From positions 3,116,072 to 3,180,071 of the forward strand of contig SADC01001227.1 of the NCBI GenBank assembly GCA_004194705.1: a DNA stretch of 64,000 nt, read 5' to 3'. Below the pieces are notes generated by a model that did no database searches, was not told the DNA's origin, and worked only from the letters and a program-made list of their open reading frames with translations. The stretch is from Ditylenchus dipsaci (Eukaryota > Nematoda > Chromadorea > Rhabditida > Anguinidae). Positions within the stretch are counted from its first letter, which is position 1. The number at the start of each line of letters is the position of its first letter. Made by a program: the position numbers and the translations under genes. Of the stretch, positions 38,101-47,068 are shown in pieces.

Positions 38101-41100
38101 AGAAATATGGGGGGGGGGGTAAAAATCGGAAAATATTGAAATTTTTGTGTAGTTACCATATTTCCTCTAAAAAGCGCACATGCGCGCTTATTTTTGAAAC
38201 CCCCGAAAATCTGAAAATTTTGGGTCAATCTCGAAAATTTCGGGTGCTCAACTAAAATCTAAAAAGTGGAATCGGTAGAGCTCGTGGGAGTGAAGAACAT
38301 GCATTAAACAGCTTTGGAAAAAAAATTGTCTGAGCTGAGATATAAGCCCTCAAAGTAGGTGGTGCGCGCTTATTAGAGCAGGCGCTTATTAAAGGAAATA
38401 CGGTAGCTTTTTGTCCCATCGATTTACTCAGGAAAATCGATGATAGTTGTTAAGCTACCTGGGAGCTTCTCAATATAAAACACAAGAGATCTGTATGAAA
38501 AGCAATGGGAATAAGTTAATAATAAAATACTTTCAAATTCAAATTTTTTAAAATTTTCTGAATTTTTCTGGGCTACCCTGTAGGAGGATAATCAAAATAT
38601 TGTCCGTTGTAATATGTAAAGCCAGGCTGTCTGCATCTCTGGTCTACAGTTTCTCGCCATATGCCAGAGATGCAGTTGCTTAGAGCTACAACCAGCCAGC
38701 CGAGAAAGCTATTTTTAAAACATTGTTGTAATTGTAGAAAGAAGATAAAACTTGTTGACCACTTTTATTTGCTATCAATTCATTTTATACGGCTCAATTT
38801 GCTAGACCCAAAGGCAGGGCTGCCATATGTCCTTTTTAAAAAGATTTGTCTTTTTTTTCGGAATCCCAACTCTTCTTTTATTTTCCGAAATTTTAGTCTA
38901 AATCTTTTTTTTTTCGCTTCAAAATGATAATAAGCACTAGATAAAATGCATTTTTTACTTAAAAAATGGTCAAAATGTCCTTTTTTTGCGAAAAGTCCTT
39001 TCTTTAATTTTGAGATGGCAGCCCTGCCTAAAGGTAATTTTAACTTTTAATAGGGCAAAGCTTTTCCGTGCTGCAAAAAGTTTTTTTGCTGCAAAAAGAC
39101 TCTTATTTGCTGCAAGTATTTTTTTGCTCCACATGCATTCTTCGTCATATAATATGTATAATACCGTATTTTCTCTATTAAACGGGTCGGTCCGTTTATT
39201 TTTTAACCCCTCGAAAATCTGAAAATTTGGGTCAATCTCGAAAATTTCGAGTGCTCAACTAAAATCTAAAAAATGGAATCGGTAGAGCTCGTGGGAGTGA
39301 AGAACATGAATTAAACAGCTTTGGAGAAAAATTTGTCTGGGCTGAGATATGAGTCCTCAAAGTCGAGAGGCCCGTTTATTAGAGAGGGCCCGTTTAATAG
39401 AGAAAATACGGTAATTGATATTCCTAAAAAACAGTATTACGAAGAATGCATGTGGAGCAAATAAATACTTGCAGCAAATAAGAGTCTTTTCGCAGCTAAT
39501 AAAAGTCTTTTGGGAGCAGTGTAACGCACTCGTACTTGATGCTTTGTATTCTTTATTTTAAAATTTCTTCTTTTTTTGCAGTGTTTTTTCGCCAGGCTGG
39601 TCAAGGACATTCACGGCTATCCGTATGCAAAAAGATTTACTGGTTTCATGATTTTAAAAAAGCAACATATGAAAACTTCAAAGGCAAGTACGAGTGCGTT
39701 ACACTGTTTGGGAGAAAAAAAGTCTTTTTGCAGCAGACCAAATTTGCAGCAAAAAAAGTCTTTTGGGAGCAAAAGAAAATGGTACTAATTCAGTTTAGCC
39801 CCACACCCCCATTTTTTGCTTTCGTGTCTCAATTTGCACAATTTTTTTAAACAACGTATATTTTTTTTATCATTTTCCATTTGTAGTCGTGTTTTAGTCG
39901 TGTTCTTGCTTTTTTGTGTGCTCCAAGATTTTGTTTTCATCGAAAAGCAAGAATATGGCACACATCGTTTTGTTTTTAAAAGCTATGTCTCTGATTTTGT
40001 ATGGTGCCGAAAGTTCGGTGGAAACGATATTATGTTCTTTTTATGGTCACAAATTGTTGACTTGTATCTATGTGAATAAATGAAAGATGTTTGTTGCATC
40101 AAAGAAAAATAAAAATCAAAAATGGGAGTGTGGGGCTAAACCGAATTAGTACCAGAAAAGTTTTTTGGGAGTGAAAAAGTCTTTTTGCAGCACGTAAAAG
40201 CTTTGCCTCCTTTAATAAAGCTACCCGCTTCCCCAGGAGTCGAACGGAAGACTAAAAAAGTCGAAACGAAATCCCAACCGGAATTAAAAAATGGAAAAAT
40301 GAAAGAAAAAAGTGCCAGAATTCCAAAATCGGAAGAAGTTCTGAAAAATTTTAATTTTTTTCAAGTTAACTATATTCTACTTATTGTTTATTTTTTGTCA
40401 ATTGAAAGAAAAAAAGTGCCGGAAATCTGGAGACGGAAATCGCACTTCAGACCCACCCCTGCCCCTCGCACTATTATACGAGCCTTACTACCGACAGCGC
40501 ACCTGAGCACCATCCCCACCAAATGTCTTTGTGGCAGGCGAAAATAGACCACCCGACGGCTGCCCGAACAAAGGTAATCAGACCGAAATCCCATTTTGAG
40601 ATTATATACCAAAAAATGCGTTGTTAAGGAGGAATCCAATGCAAACAACCATTTTTAATGACAAATGGTATGAGCATTTGTAATTCATGAAATTTCTTGC
40701 CCAACCGTGTAATATTTGAAAAATTACTCTGATTACGCAAAACTTCAACACGATCCAAGTATTTTTGGGCAACACTTTTATAGGATGGATCAATCTCGGA
40801 GTTTTCCACTAAATGCGAAATCACTCGAGCCGCTTCCTGAAGTTAATGTTATCAATGATTTAGGCATGTAGGCGTTTTTTTTGACTTTTTCAGTTTTAAT
40901 TTTTTGCGCTAGCATGTAGCCCTGGATGTTGGTTTTCTAGCAAGCTATCAGACTCCGCTAAAGGAACGTCCACAAATTATGTCAGACTGACAGGCCGTTT
41001 TTTTGGGACCCAACCCGCACCTGAGTCTGTCCTAAGATCCGCTAGCCTACCCTTGTCTAAACCTAAAGCCTAAAAACAACAAAAAACCCCAGGGTGGAAC

Positions 41101-41562
41101 AAGGAGAAACCACCACTCCCCCCCCCCCCTCATCAAGGGATAGGCCAGAGATTTTTTTAGGGCACACTTCAGTTGCAGCCTTAGAAAAAGATCTTATATT
41201 GGAGTTTGAGTGTACTCGGTTCACACTTTTGTTCAAACTATAATTCAATCTCGGAACACACAATTTTAAGAGCATAAAGATTAAATAGCTGATAGCTATC
41301 ATATTTCAGCTAGAAAATAATCTCTAGATAACTTGTCATATTCGAAATGGAAAATTTAACAAAACTGTTAAATATATAAAGTGCACATATATATTGCTTA
41401 TAGCTTTTTAAGTTGAAATTTTGGAATTTGTTAAATCTCAGAATATTCAAATATTGATCGGCAAAATCTAGCGCTCACCAAATAAGAATATATGGCTGCA
41501 TCATAGCTTCCTTGTTTGTCGTAAGCGATCGCTTGTTCCGCGTAATAATTCGCAGCATCCAT
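23195..41562 (-). CDS. CAPN7: Calpain-7 (PalB-type calpain with two N-terminal MIT domains), complete, 20 exons
   Basis: Cytosolic cysteine protease that in animals binds ESCRT-III through MIT domains; the fungal relative PalB acts in pH signalling. Exons (high to low): 41562-41479, 40836-40728, 37887-37730, 37676-37529, 36049-35818, 35764-35638, 35584-35499, 34345-34252, 33419-33273, 33220-33103, 28760-28651, 28597-28433, 28344-28265, 28216-28081, 28026-27951, 26055-25947, 25818-about 25729, 24489-24413, 24297-24136, 23339-23195. Total about 817 residues (human 813). Starts [16 protein letters not shown] (MIT 1); MIT 2 near residues 80-125; catalytic Cys292 ([10 protein letters not shown]), His460 ([10 protein letters not shown]) and Asn480 ([10 protein letters not shown]), each two residues after the human positions; then two C2-like domains ending FSIKKIQ. 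All phases agree except one missing base in exon 16 (AAA run at 25997-25999) and an uncertain donor for exon 17. An acceptor (TTTTTGCAG) at 41595 precedes the ATG. Introns are either about 50 nt or swollen by mobile elements. Confidence 0.92.
23500..23815. repeat. Foldback-like repeat in calpain-7 intron 19, tag (C/A)CGGTTTTT
   Basis: TCTCGGCTTTTTCAAATTTG, ATTTTCCCGGTTTTTTAGAA, TTAGTCCAGTTTTTCATAAA and TTGCCCAGTTTTTGTCAAAG form a diverged series of similar short units. It resembles the drop-in elements at 25.4, 27.3, 33.5 and 38.8 kb. Confidence 0.45.
24640..24905. repeat. GGGCATG-type hairpin MITE, tag CCCCGCCAATTC
   Basis: AAAGGGCATGTTCACCTGTT and GTCCCCGCCAATTC at the left pair with GAATTGGCGGGACAAATTC and AAGTGACCATGCCCCT at the right. 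The core, GAACTTCTGCACGGATTTTT and CAACTTGGTTTCTAACAGAA, is shared with the elements at 34.8 and 49.4 kb. It lies in calpain-7 intron 17. Confidence 0.8.
25430..25655. repeat. Foldback with TACTTTATTTGGC-like units
   Basis: The ends CCAGGCTTCCCACCT and GATGAGAACCCTGATT are roughly inverted. Inside are TCGTACTTTATTTGGCATCC, TTGTACTTTATTTGGCCAAA and TGTGCTTTATTTCAAAATTT. It lies in calpain-7 intron 17. Confidence 0.5.
26150..26466. repeat. GGGACCCTGACTGTGA-type MITE, copy 2
   Basis: AAGTTCCTGACAAATCTGGC, CACCTCGATACCCCTATCGT and the right end GGTCACAGTCAGGGTCCCTC match the copy at 5.2-5.5 kb. It sits in calpain-7 intron 15, less than 100 bp upstream of exon 16. Confidence 0.75.
26630..26945. 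repeat. Foldback with TTGGGCCAATTTGAAA arrays
   Basis: The left arm TTTTCTTGGCGCAAATTTAG, GGGAGGAGAAGAATGGGCCA is inverted at the right as TGGCCCATTCTTCTCCTTCC, AATGAATTTGCGCCAAGAAC. Between them run about ten units of (A/T)TTGGGCCAA(T/G)TTCAAA in both orientations. It lies in calpain-7 intron 15. Confidence 0.8.
27290..27503. repeat. Foldback with AATTCCTGCTTTT units
   Basis: The arms CAGGATTCACAGATGTCC and TTTCGATCTGTGAACCTT flank several copies of GCAGGAAATTTCCTGCTTTT and AAATTCCTGCTTTTTGG. It lies in calpain-7 intron 15; the GAGAATTCTCCGGAGAATTC palindrome cluster at 27600-27645 is next to it. Confidence 0.65.
29568..31787 (+). CDS. RRM-type RNA-binding protein with basic N-terminus and acidic tail (nucleolar candidate), nested in calpain-7 intron 10
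   Basis: Six exons, all in phase: 29568-30090, 30150-30214, 30760-30913, 30958-31087, 31271-31389, 31435-31787; 447 residues. Residues 1-150 are Lys/Gln/Asn-rich with basic clusters suited to nuclear import ([12 protein letters not shown]). Residues about 165-245 form a conserved-looking segment ([40 protein letters not shown]). An RRM-like domain follows at about 250-325: [20 protein letters not shown] as RNP2 and helix 1, then [20 protein letters not shown] as a degenerate RNP1 and helix 2. The last about 70 residues are Asp/Glu/Ser repeats ([24 protein letters not shown]), as in nucleolin-like and ribosome-biogenesis proteins. I chose the ATG at 29568, after AT-rich leader sequence, over an in-frame upstream ATG at 29496. 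The exact orthologue is not recognised. Intron 2 carries a MITE. The whole gene lies within the antisense 28761-33102 intron. Confidence 0.8.
30240..30593. repeat. GGGACCCTGACTGTGA-type MITE, copy 3, in intron 2 of the RRM gene
   Basis: The left GGAGAGACCCTGACTGTGAG is inverted at the right as GGTCACAGTGAGAACCACC; the shared inner word is GCCCAAGTCCCTGTAAATTT. It expands a host intron to 545 nt while the gene's other introns are 44-183 nt. Confidence 0.75.
31930..32310. mobile_element. Foldback element with GCATTTGGGCACC arrays
   Basis: The left end TTAATACGGTTACTACGCAT and right end ATGCGTGGTAACGATTAA are inverted. The left array has four CATTTGGGCA units (31948-32005) and the right about ten CCCAAATGCG units (32150-32293). 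Read from the centre outward, both arms show junctions in the order GGTG, GGTGTG, GGGTG. The core contains CCTTTGGGGGTACATGGTAC and GGGATAAGGGCT, repeated in tandem. It lies just downstream of the RRM gene inside calpain-7 intron 10. Confidence 0.85.
33530..33712. repeat. Foldback with AAATCAGGAATT units
   Basis: The arms GGCAGGGTGCGCAGATG and CATCTGCGCACCCTGGC are nearly perfect inverses. Between them are five or six units of AAAAATCAGGAAATTCCTGA or AAAATCAGGATTT. It lies in calpain-7 intron 8. Confidence 0.85.
34700..34940. repeat. GGGCATG-type hairpin MITE, tag GGTGCCCGGGA
   Basis: AAAGGGACATACCCACGATA and GGTGCCCGGGAG at the left pair with TCCCGGGCACC and GTGGGCATGCCCCTATAAAG at the right. 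The core TGGACTTCTGTACGGATTTT and CATGGTTTCTAACAAAACCA is shared with the 24.7 and 49.4 kb copies. It lies in calpain-7 intron 7. Confidence 0.85.
35185..35417. repeat. MITE with tag ATGTACCTTTTGTCCCATT, core GGCTTAGGGTAGGCCAG
   Basis: AACGTTATGTACCTTTTGTC at the left pairs with GGGACAAAAGATACATGACG at the right. The core GGTCTTAGGCTTAGGGTAGG and CACTTTTTCCGGGGTAATCT is shared with the element at 50.3 kb, whose ends are entirely different. It lies in calpain-7 intron 7. Confidence 0.75.
36385..36595. repeat. Foldback with TTCGAACGTTCG units
   Basis: The edges CTAGGTTTGTCAAACGTTCG and ATTCGATTCGACAACCCTAG are inverted. Inside are about ten variants of TTCGAACGTTCGA and GAAATTTTCGAACG. Frames through it on both strands are artefacts of a self-complementary repeat. 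It lies in calpain-7 intron 4. Confidence 0.8.
36599..37224. mobile_element. Foldback element with CATCCGGATGT repeats at its centre
   Basis: The outer arms TCCAATGACTGAGAGTAAAT and ATTTACTCTCAGTCATTGGA are perfect inverses. A second unit is inserted at the centre: AGGGCTTTAAAAACATCCGG at 36743 against TTTTTTAAAGCCCTGCCACA at 37000-37014, filled with CATCCGGATGT and GGATGTGGATGT units (36755-36985). Two foldbacks are therefore stacked, in calpain-7 intron 4. Confidence 0.85.
38152..38405. repeat. CGTATTT-type MITE, copy 4 (tag GCGCGCTTA)
   Basis: The left end ACCATATTTCCTCTAAAAAG is followed by CGCACATGCGCGCTTATT; the right end has GGTGCGCGCTTATTAGAGCA and GGCGCTTATTAAAGGAAATA, then CGGTA. 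The core has GGAATCGGTAGAGCTCGTGG. It lies in calpain-7 intron 2. Confidence 0.8.
38808..39032. repeat. Foldback with TGTCCTTTTT units
   Basis: The arms AAAGGCAGGGCTGCCATATG and GATGGCAGCCCTGCCTAAAG are near-perfect inverses, with TGTCCTTTTT, TTGTCTTTTTTTT and AAGTCCTTTCTTT inside. It lies in calpain-7 intron 2. Confidence 0.7.
39045..40215. mobile_element. Nested foldback with TTTGCTGCAAAAAG units, in calpain-7 intron 2
   Basis: The outer arm AGGGCAAAGCTTTTCCGTGC at 39053 is inverted near 40210 as CAGCACGTAAAAGCTTTGCC. Inner pairs are 39105-39160 with 39433-39490 (GCTCCACATGCATTCTTCGT) and 39700-39810 with 40120-40185 (ACTAATTCAGTTTAGCCCCA). A CGTATTT MITE (39160-39413) is inserted in it. 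Between the second inner pair, plus-strand codons up to a stop at 40079 read [16 protein letters not shown] then [10 protein letters not shown], which looks protein-like but is not recognised; it may be a captured or transposon-derived fragment. Confidence 0.65.
39160..39413. repeat. CGTATTT-type MITE, copy 5 (tag CCCGTTTA)
   Basis: The left end ATACCGTATTTTCTCTATTA is followed by the palindromic AAACGGGTCGGTCCGTTT; the right end carries GGCCCGTTTATTAGAGA twice, then GAGAAAATACGGTA. The core is nearly identical to copy 4 (GGAATCGGTAGAGCTCGTGG, GGGAGTGAAGAACATG). Confidence 0.85.
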
Positions 41563-41599
41563 TCAATTAAATTGCTTTCTAGATGCTGCTATTCCTGCA

Positions 41600-43229
41600 A
41601 AAATAATATTAGTAAATCAAACACAAAAATTTTAAGCAAACACAAACCGAATTCTTTTAAAGGCTTTATAAAATGGGCATACCAGTGCGTCGCATTTGAC
41701 AAAAAAAAAGGACAGCAAGCAAATTTTTGTTGACAAATTGATACACGAATTTAATCTAAAAAAGCATAATAAAGTAAAATGTAGTTTGAAAAAGCGCCTA
41801 AATTAACTAGCAATTCTACTAAAAATTTATGGTTTTTTTCGGCTTTCAAAAAGAAACAGAAAAAAAAATGCAATTACCTTGTTTTTTAGTTTTTAGTTCT
41901 TATCATTTACCAGAAAAGTTTAGAGTTCGGTGAGGTAAATAAATGTGCCTAAAAGATTGGAAAATATGAAGAAAACATTGCTTGAGCAAAAAATAGTGCC
42001 ACAAACGCTGAATAAAAAAAACAATGTTCAATTTCACTCATTATTAATAACCAAACGGGCAACAGGCGCCTATCAGCGCCTCCGTCGTGTTCCTACCTAT
42101 CATTAGTTGTAATCTATTTGAGTGCTTGCAAAAACTGGCCTTAATTTGGGCTTGAATACCAATATCCGCCCAAAATTCACCGTTTCCAATTTATGGGGAC
42201 TTAAAAACTTCTTTTAGGCACATCTCAATTCTAAATTTTCTGCCTAAATAAGGGCCAAGATGTTGAGTTTTAGAGTTCTGGAAAGATATCTGACATACGT
42301 TCGCGAAATCTGGCCGAAAATTGGACTTGAACATGAAAATCCCCAAAATCCAGGTTGAAGTCCACCATCTTCAATTTGGAGGGAATTTTTTTTGGAGTAA
42401 AATTTTTTTAGAGCCATCTCAATTCCACAACTTTGAGCTTGAATAAGAGCCAAGATGTTGAAATTTAGGGTTCTGGAAAGATATTTGGGGGTATATTACA
42501 GTGGCGCCAAAAAATCTATTTTCCGCAAAAATTTCAAACAAAAGAAAGTATACCGTATTTTTTCTTAAAAAAGCCCATGAATTAGATTGAGTGTATCACG
42601 CTGCAATGAAATTTTGCATTTTGTTGTCGGCCAGATCAAGAGCTACGAAATACATTTAATAGAATAATTTTTGAAAATCTAACTGTTGAGATATGGCCTT
42701 TTGAAAAAAGCAACCACTTAAAAAAATGACTTAAATTCAAAAAAGTTAGGAAAAATTGGTATTTGGTTATTCTTGATTTTGTTCAAAGCGCCATATCTCA
42801 ATATTTACATTTTTTTTAAATGTTTTGTAAAGTGGGTTTCATAGTTGTTGATCTTTGTTCGATCAATTTATCAATCATGATGAGTCACTATTATAACGTT
42901 AATATACCATTTGATAGAGCATCACCAGGGCCTAACAAAAATTTAAGAAAAAAGTGGTCATACGTTGAAATGAAGGCTAAGAATTCTCGGATAACAAGCT
43001 CAGCTTAAAATTTGGAGTCGACAGAAAGAGAGTGCATGAAAGGAAGGCGCAGGAAAACCAACTGCATATTATCACAGATTGCCCTAACGTCAATCCGAAA
43101 AATAAGGAGCCTTGCCCCCTTCATTTTTTGAACTCACGGTGTTTTTCTATATTAGACTTTGAACAAAAAAGAACTATTTTTGATGCCAGTTGTCTTTAAA
43201 GTTTTTGTCAGCGCTGTCAATCACGATAG
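41600..43229. other. Region upstream of calpain-7, no gene seen
   Basis: Contains a roughly 190-bp tandem duplication: GGGCCAAGATGTTGAGTTTT at 42251 and GAGCCAAGATGTTGAAATTT at about 42448, each followed by AGRGTTCTGGAAAGATAT. A short promoter region for calpain-7 must lie here, but no specific element was recognised. Confidence 0.45.
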
Positions 43230-43570
43230 GTTGAAATATAAGCGCCTATGTTCTAATAAGCGCCCATGGAAGGAGGTCGAAAAATAAGCGCCCATGGGCT
43301 CTTTTTCGAGGAAATACGGTAAGTGAAGGGCTTGACAAATGAAGATACTTATGGTTTTAAGCAAAGTTTTACAACAAAACCATGAAAACCGAAAACCGGG
43401 TTCAGCAAAATACCGGTTTATTTACGACAAAAATTAACCTAAAATCAGGTACAGGTCGGTTAACCGACCGAACATTTTTGAAAAAACCTGAACCGGAAAC
43501 CCGCTTTTATAAAAAACCGGCTTTTTTATCCAAACCGATCCGAAAAACCGACCGAATCCAACCCTACTTT
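43230..43570. repeat. CGTATTT MITE end (tag GCGCCCATGG) and a CCGGTTTT-unit repeat
   Basis: 43240-43321 shows TCTAATAAGCGCCCATGG, ATAAGCGCCCATGGGC and the end GAGGAAATACGGTA. Then 43380-43565 is an array of AAAACCGAAAACCGGG, GTCGGTTAACCGACCG and AAAAACCGGCTTTTTT variants. Neither encodes a supportable protein. Confidence 0.65.
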
Positions 43571-45289
43571 TAATTTGTAATAAATTTTTGATTTTGCCAT
43601 GTAATCGAAACAAAAAAAAACTGATAATAAAGTTTAATAAACGGGTAAGCGCCCATGCTGATGCTTGTCCAACTTTTAATTCTATGCAAGTCTGCCTGAC
43701 ATCGCACCAGCGAGCTGTCGATAAAATTTGGCTCTAAAACCAAATCTAAAAGAAACAAAAGTTAGATAAATCCTTTCGTGTCGAGACTATCTCCTTACAG
43801 CTTCTAACCCTCCTTTAAGTTGAATTTTAAACATTTTTTATGTTAGACTAAATACTGGCAGTAGATGTGCCCTTCTATTAAGTAAATATTCTCAAAGGTA
43901 AATTACCCTAGACAACTTTAAACTGCCCCTGACTAACTCAAATCACTTCAAGCAACCACGAACAACTAAAAACATCTAAAACAGTTCCAGTTACACCAAA
44001 CTGCCCTAAACAACTTTAATCCAGCTAACCATTTGAAAATATTATAAAACTAAAAATGTTGTACATATTATAAATGTTAACACTAGAATTCGCGACTGTA
44101 ACGTTTGACTACCTGGCAGTAAAAACGCCTGCTGAGCAAGATAATCGCAAAACCGGCCTCCTCGCTAGAGTACAATGCACTTTTTTATGGCAATTCTCAC
44201 AGCGAGTCTTTGAAAAATGGATGATTTTTTCTTCAGGCTGGTGAGCAGTGAATTTGCTCAGCTCAACATTTTCTTTTATGCTCATAAGAAAGCCCTTTGT
44301 CTGGGATTTCTGATGGTATGTCGTTTGCCTGCCTTCGAATGAATTATCGCGGGTAAAAATTAAAAGAATCAAATAAGGACATTTTGAAAATTTACAATTT
44401 TACCGAAAGCATGGGAATTTTCTGTACTCTGGCCGTTTATCTACATAATGCCTGGTCAATGCTCATAGAGAAATTCAAGCGCTACAAGATAGGCCAAAAA
44501 TCAGCACGAGAATTCAACAAAAGTCACTTCAGAATTACAAGAGAAGAGGTAGATCCAGCACTTTCCCTGGAGCTGAAATTTGAAGGATACCTGGTCTTAC
44601 AATATTCTTGGCTGACTTTCTAAAGAAAAGTGAGAGTGCAAGATAGCAAAATGATCAGCGTGAAAAATGCTACATGACTTGTGCAAAGGCTCACAAGACA
44701 ACAAGCAAATATCACAATATTCAAGCCAAAACAATTTGACCTCAAACCCATACGAAAAACCAAGGCTTTTGGACAAAAATTCAGCTGGTTATGTCTTTGT
44801 TTCGTAATTTTCTCTAAATTTTATATTTGTGTCGAATTCGAACCCAATGTAATCAAACCAGAATCGTCCATGCATGAAAGTCCACCAGCATACTTCTTCA
44901 ATCCTCTCGAAAAGAGAGAAAACACAGATTTACCTGAGATCTTTTCATCGTATCTGATGCAGTTTTTTTCGCTCTATCACGTAAATTTTTTTCTGAAAAT
45001 GCATTATAAAATTTAGAGAAAATTACGAAACAAAGACATAACCAGCTGAATTTTTGTCCAAAAGCCCCTGGTTTTTCGTATGGGTTTGAGGTCAAATTGT
45101 TTTGGCTTGAATATTGTGATACTAGGGTCTGCAGGCGCCTATCGGCGCCTATGCCGTTCGGGAACCTTAGTTGTTCGGTCACTGTTCCTGTGGTTCGGGA
45201 ACATTAGTGGTTCATTACATTAGTAGTTCGGGTAGATGAATCGTTCGAGTACATCAAGGGTTAGGGTAGAGCATCCACCCTACCTGTGA

Positions 45290-45400
45290 ACTCACCTACT
45301 CTACCTCGCATATCCTCGCATATCCTCGCCTATCCTCGCCTATCCTCGCCTACCCTAGCCTATCCTCGCCTATCCTCGCCTACCCTAGCCTATCCTCGCC
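45290..45400. repeat. Tandem decamer TATCCTCGCC
   Basis: About ten consecutive 10-bp units, TATCCTCGC(C/A) and TACCCTAGCC, lie inside the TTAA-bounded element. Upstream (45128-45260) are GTTCGGG-type units (TGGTTCGGGAACATTAG). Confidence 0.85.
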
Positions 45401-45469
45401 TACAAATGTGGTTCTGAATTCATTCAAAATTTTAATTTGAGAACAAAATTTGTGAAAACTATGAGATTT

Positions 45470-46020
45470 TTCTCAAAAATAGCCTGCATACTTTTGTCAA
45501 CGCCCCTCTTAAAAATGCGAATTTTTCGCCGCTCTTTTTTTTAAACGAAAGTTGACATCAAGGCGGATCTAATGAAATCTGCAACAAAAAATTTTAAGCC
45601 CTCTATAACCCTATTTTCGACCTTCAAAATCGAAAAACACCGAAAAAAATATAAATTTTATTGGAAAACTCAAAATTTGGCCTGCATACTTTTGTCAACG
45701 CCTCTCTTAAAAACGCGAATTTACCGCCACTCTTTTTTTAAACGAAAGCTGACATCAATGCAAATCTAAAAAAACCTGCAACAAAAAATTTTGAGCCTTC
45801 TATAACCTTGTTTTGACCTTTAAAATGGAAAAATACCAAAAAAGCATAACTTTTATTGGAAAACTCGACAATGGCCTCCATACTTTTGTCAACGCCCCTC
45901 CTTAAAACGCGAATTTCTCACCGCTCTTCTTTTTAAACGAAAGCTGACATTAAGGCGGATCTAAAAAAACCTGCAACAAAAATTTTTGAGCTCTCTATGA
46001 CCATATTTTGATAATTTATG
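45470..46020. repeat. Three tandem copies of a ~196-bp unit
   Basis: CATACTTTTGTCAACGCC recurs with the word CTTTTG at 45491, 45689 and 45883 (periods 198 and 194). Each unit continues with AAACGAAAGYTGACAT and CCTCTATAACC-like words. Confidence 0.85.
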
Positions 46021-46980
46021 AAAAGTGTGACCCACCCACCCGACCCAAATACTATATAGAGATTTGCTTGTTGTCTTGTGAGCCTTTGCACAAGTCATGT
46101 AGCATTTTTCACGCTGATCATTTGCTATCTTGCACTCTCACTTTTCTTTAGAAAGTCAGCCAAGAATATTGTAAGACCAGGTATCCTTCAAATTTCAGCT
46201 CCAGGGAAAGTGCTGGATCTACCTCTTCTCTTGTAATTCTGAAGTGACTTTTGTTGAATTCTCGTGCTGATTTTTGGCCTATCTTGTAGCGCTTGAATTT
46301 CTCTATGAGCATTGACCAGGCATTATGTAGATAAACGGCCAGAGTACAGAAAATTCCCATGCTTTCGGTAAAATTGTAAATTTTCAAAATGTCCTTATTT
46401 GATTCTTTTAATTTTTTACCCGCGATAATTCATTCGAAGGCAGGCAAACGACATACCATCAGAAATCCGTGAGAATTGCCTGTGAGAATTGCCATAAAAA
46501 AGTGCATTGTACTCTAGCGAGGAGGCCCGGTTTTGCGATTATCTTGCTCAGCAGGCGTTTTTACTGCCAGGTAGTCAAACGTTACAGTCGCGAATTCTAG
46601 TGTTAAAAATAGCGGACTTAGGGTGCATGCACGGTTAATGCTCATTCAGGCACCCTTATTTGGGCAAACTAAATTTAGGCAACTCTTATTTGGGCATTTA
46701 TTTCAAAGATATTTTATTTGAAAATTTAAAGCTGCGGTTTCTCAGATAGTTTTTCAAATAGTTTTTAAAGGAACAGTAGTCAAAAGGTTGGATAAGAAAC
46801 CACCAGGTATCACTGTGAAAGAGTATTATATCTGGAATTGAAATTTTTTTTAAGCAGAAGTAATGAAAAACCATGGTATCCTGTCCAAAATCGTACCATT
46901 TCAATGGCGTTATAATGGAAAACATCGATTTTACGAACCAAATTTATTCCCTATGAAAAATTGATAGAAGATATACGGTT

Positions 46981-47068
46981 CGTACGGCTACCAGACAAAT
47001 TCCAATATTTTTGGAAAATGTCGCGCGACATTTTCCAAAAATATTGGAATTTGTTTGGTAGCCGTACG
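46981..47068. repeat. Near-perfect 88-bp palindrome
   Basis: CGTACGGCTACCAGACAAAT at the left and ATTTGTTTGGTAGCCGTACG at the right continue complementary to the centre TCGCGCGA near 47024. It is a hairpin-forming short MITE or a rare perfect inverted repeat. Confidence 0.9.

Larger units (their letters stand above)
44077..46606. mobile_element. TTAA-bounded element with long terminal inverted repeats (piggyBac-like MITE/foldback)
   Basis: The left boundary TTAA-CACTAGAATTCGCG and right boundary CGCGAATTCTAGTG-TTAA give a TTAA target duplication and a TIR starting CACTAG, as in piggyBac-type elements (family assignment inferred from this). The arms run 44081-44710 and about 46063-46602; the right arm lacks about 90 bp present in the left. 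Both arms carry the same 79-codon open frame in opposite orientation (plus 44384-44623, minus 46148-46387; starts MKIYNFTESMGIFC), kept identical, but I do not recognise it. An inner inverted pair lies at 44712-44830 and 45008-45120. The middle holds a 10-bp tandem repeat and a 3-copy 196-bp repeat. No transposase is seen. Confidence 0.85.

Noticed and set aside
44384..44623. 79-codon frame in the TTAA element as a host gene
   Set aside because: It occurs identically inverted in the other arm and no family was recognised, so it is treated as part of the mobile element.
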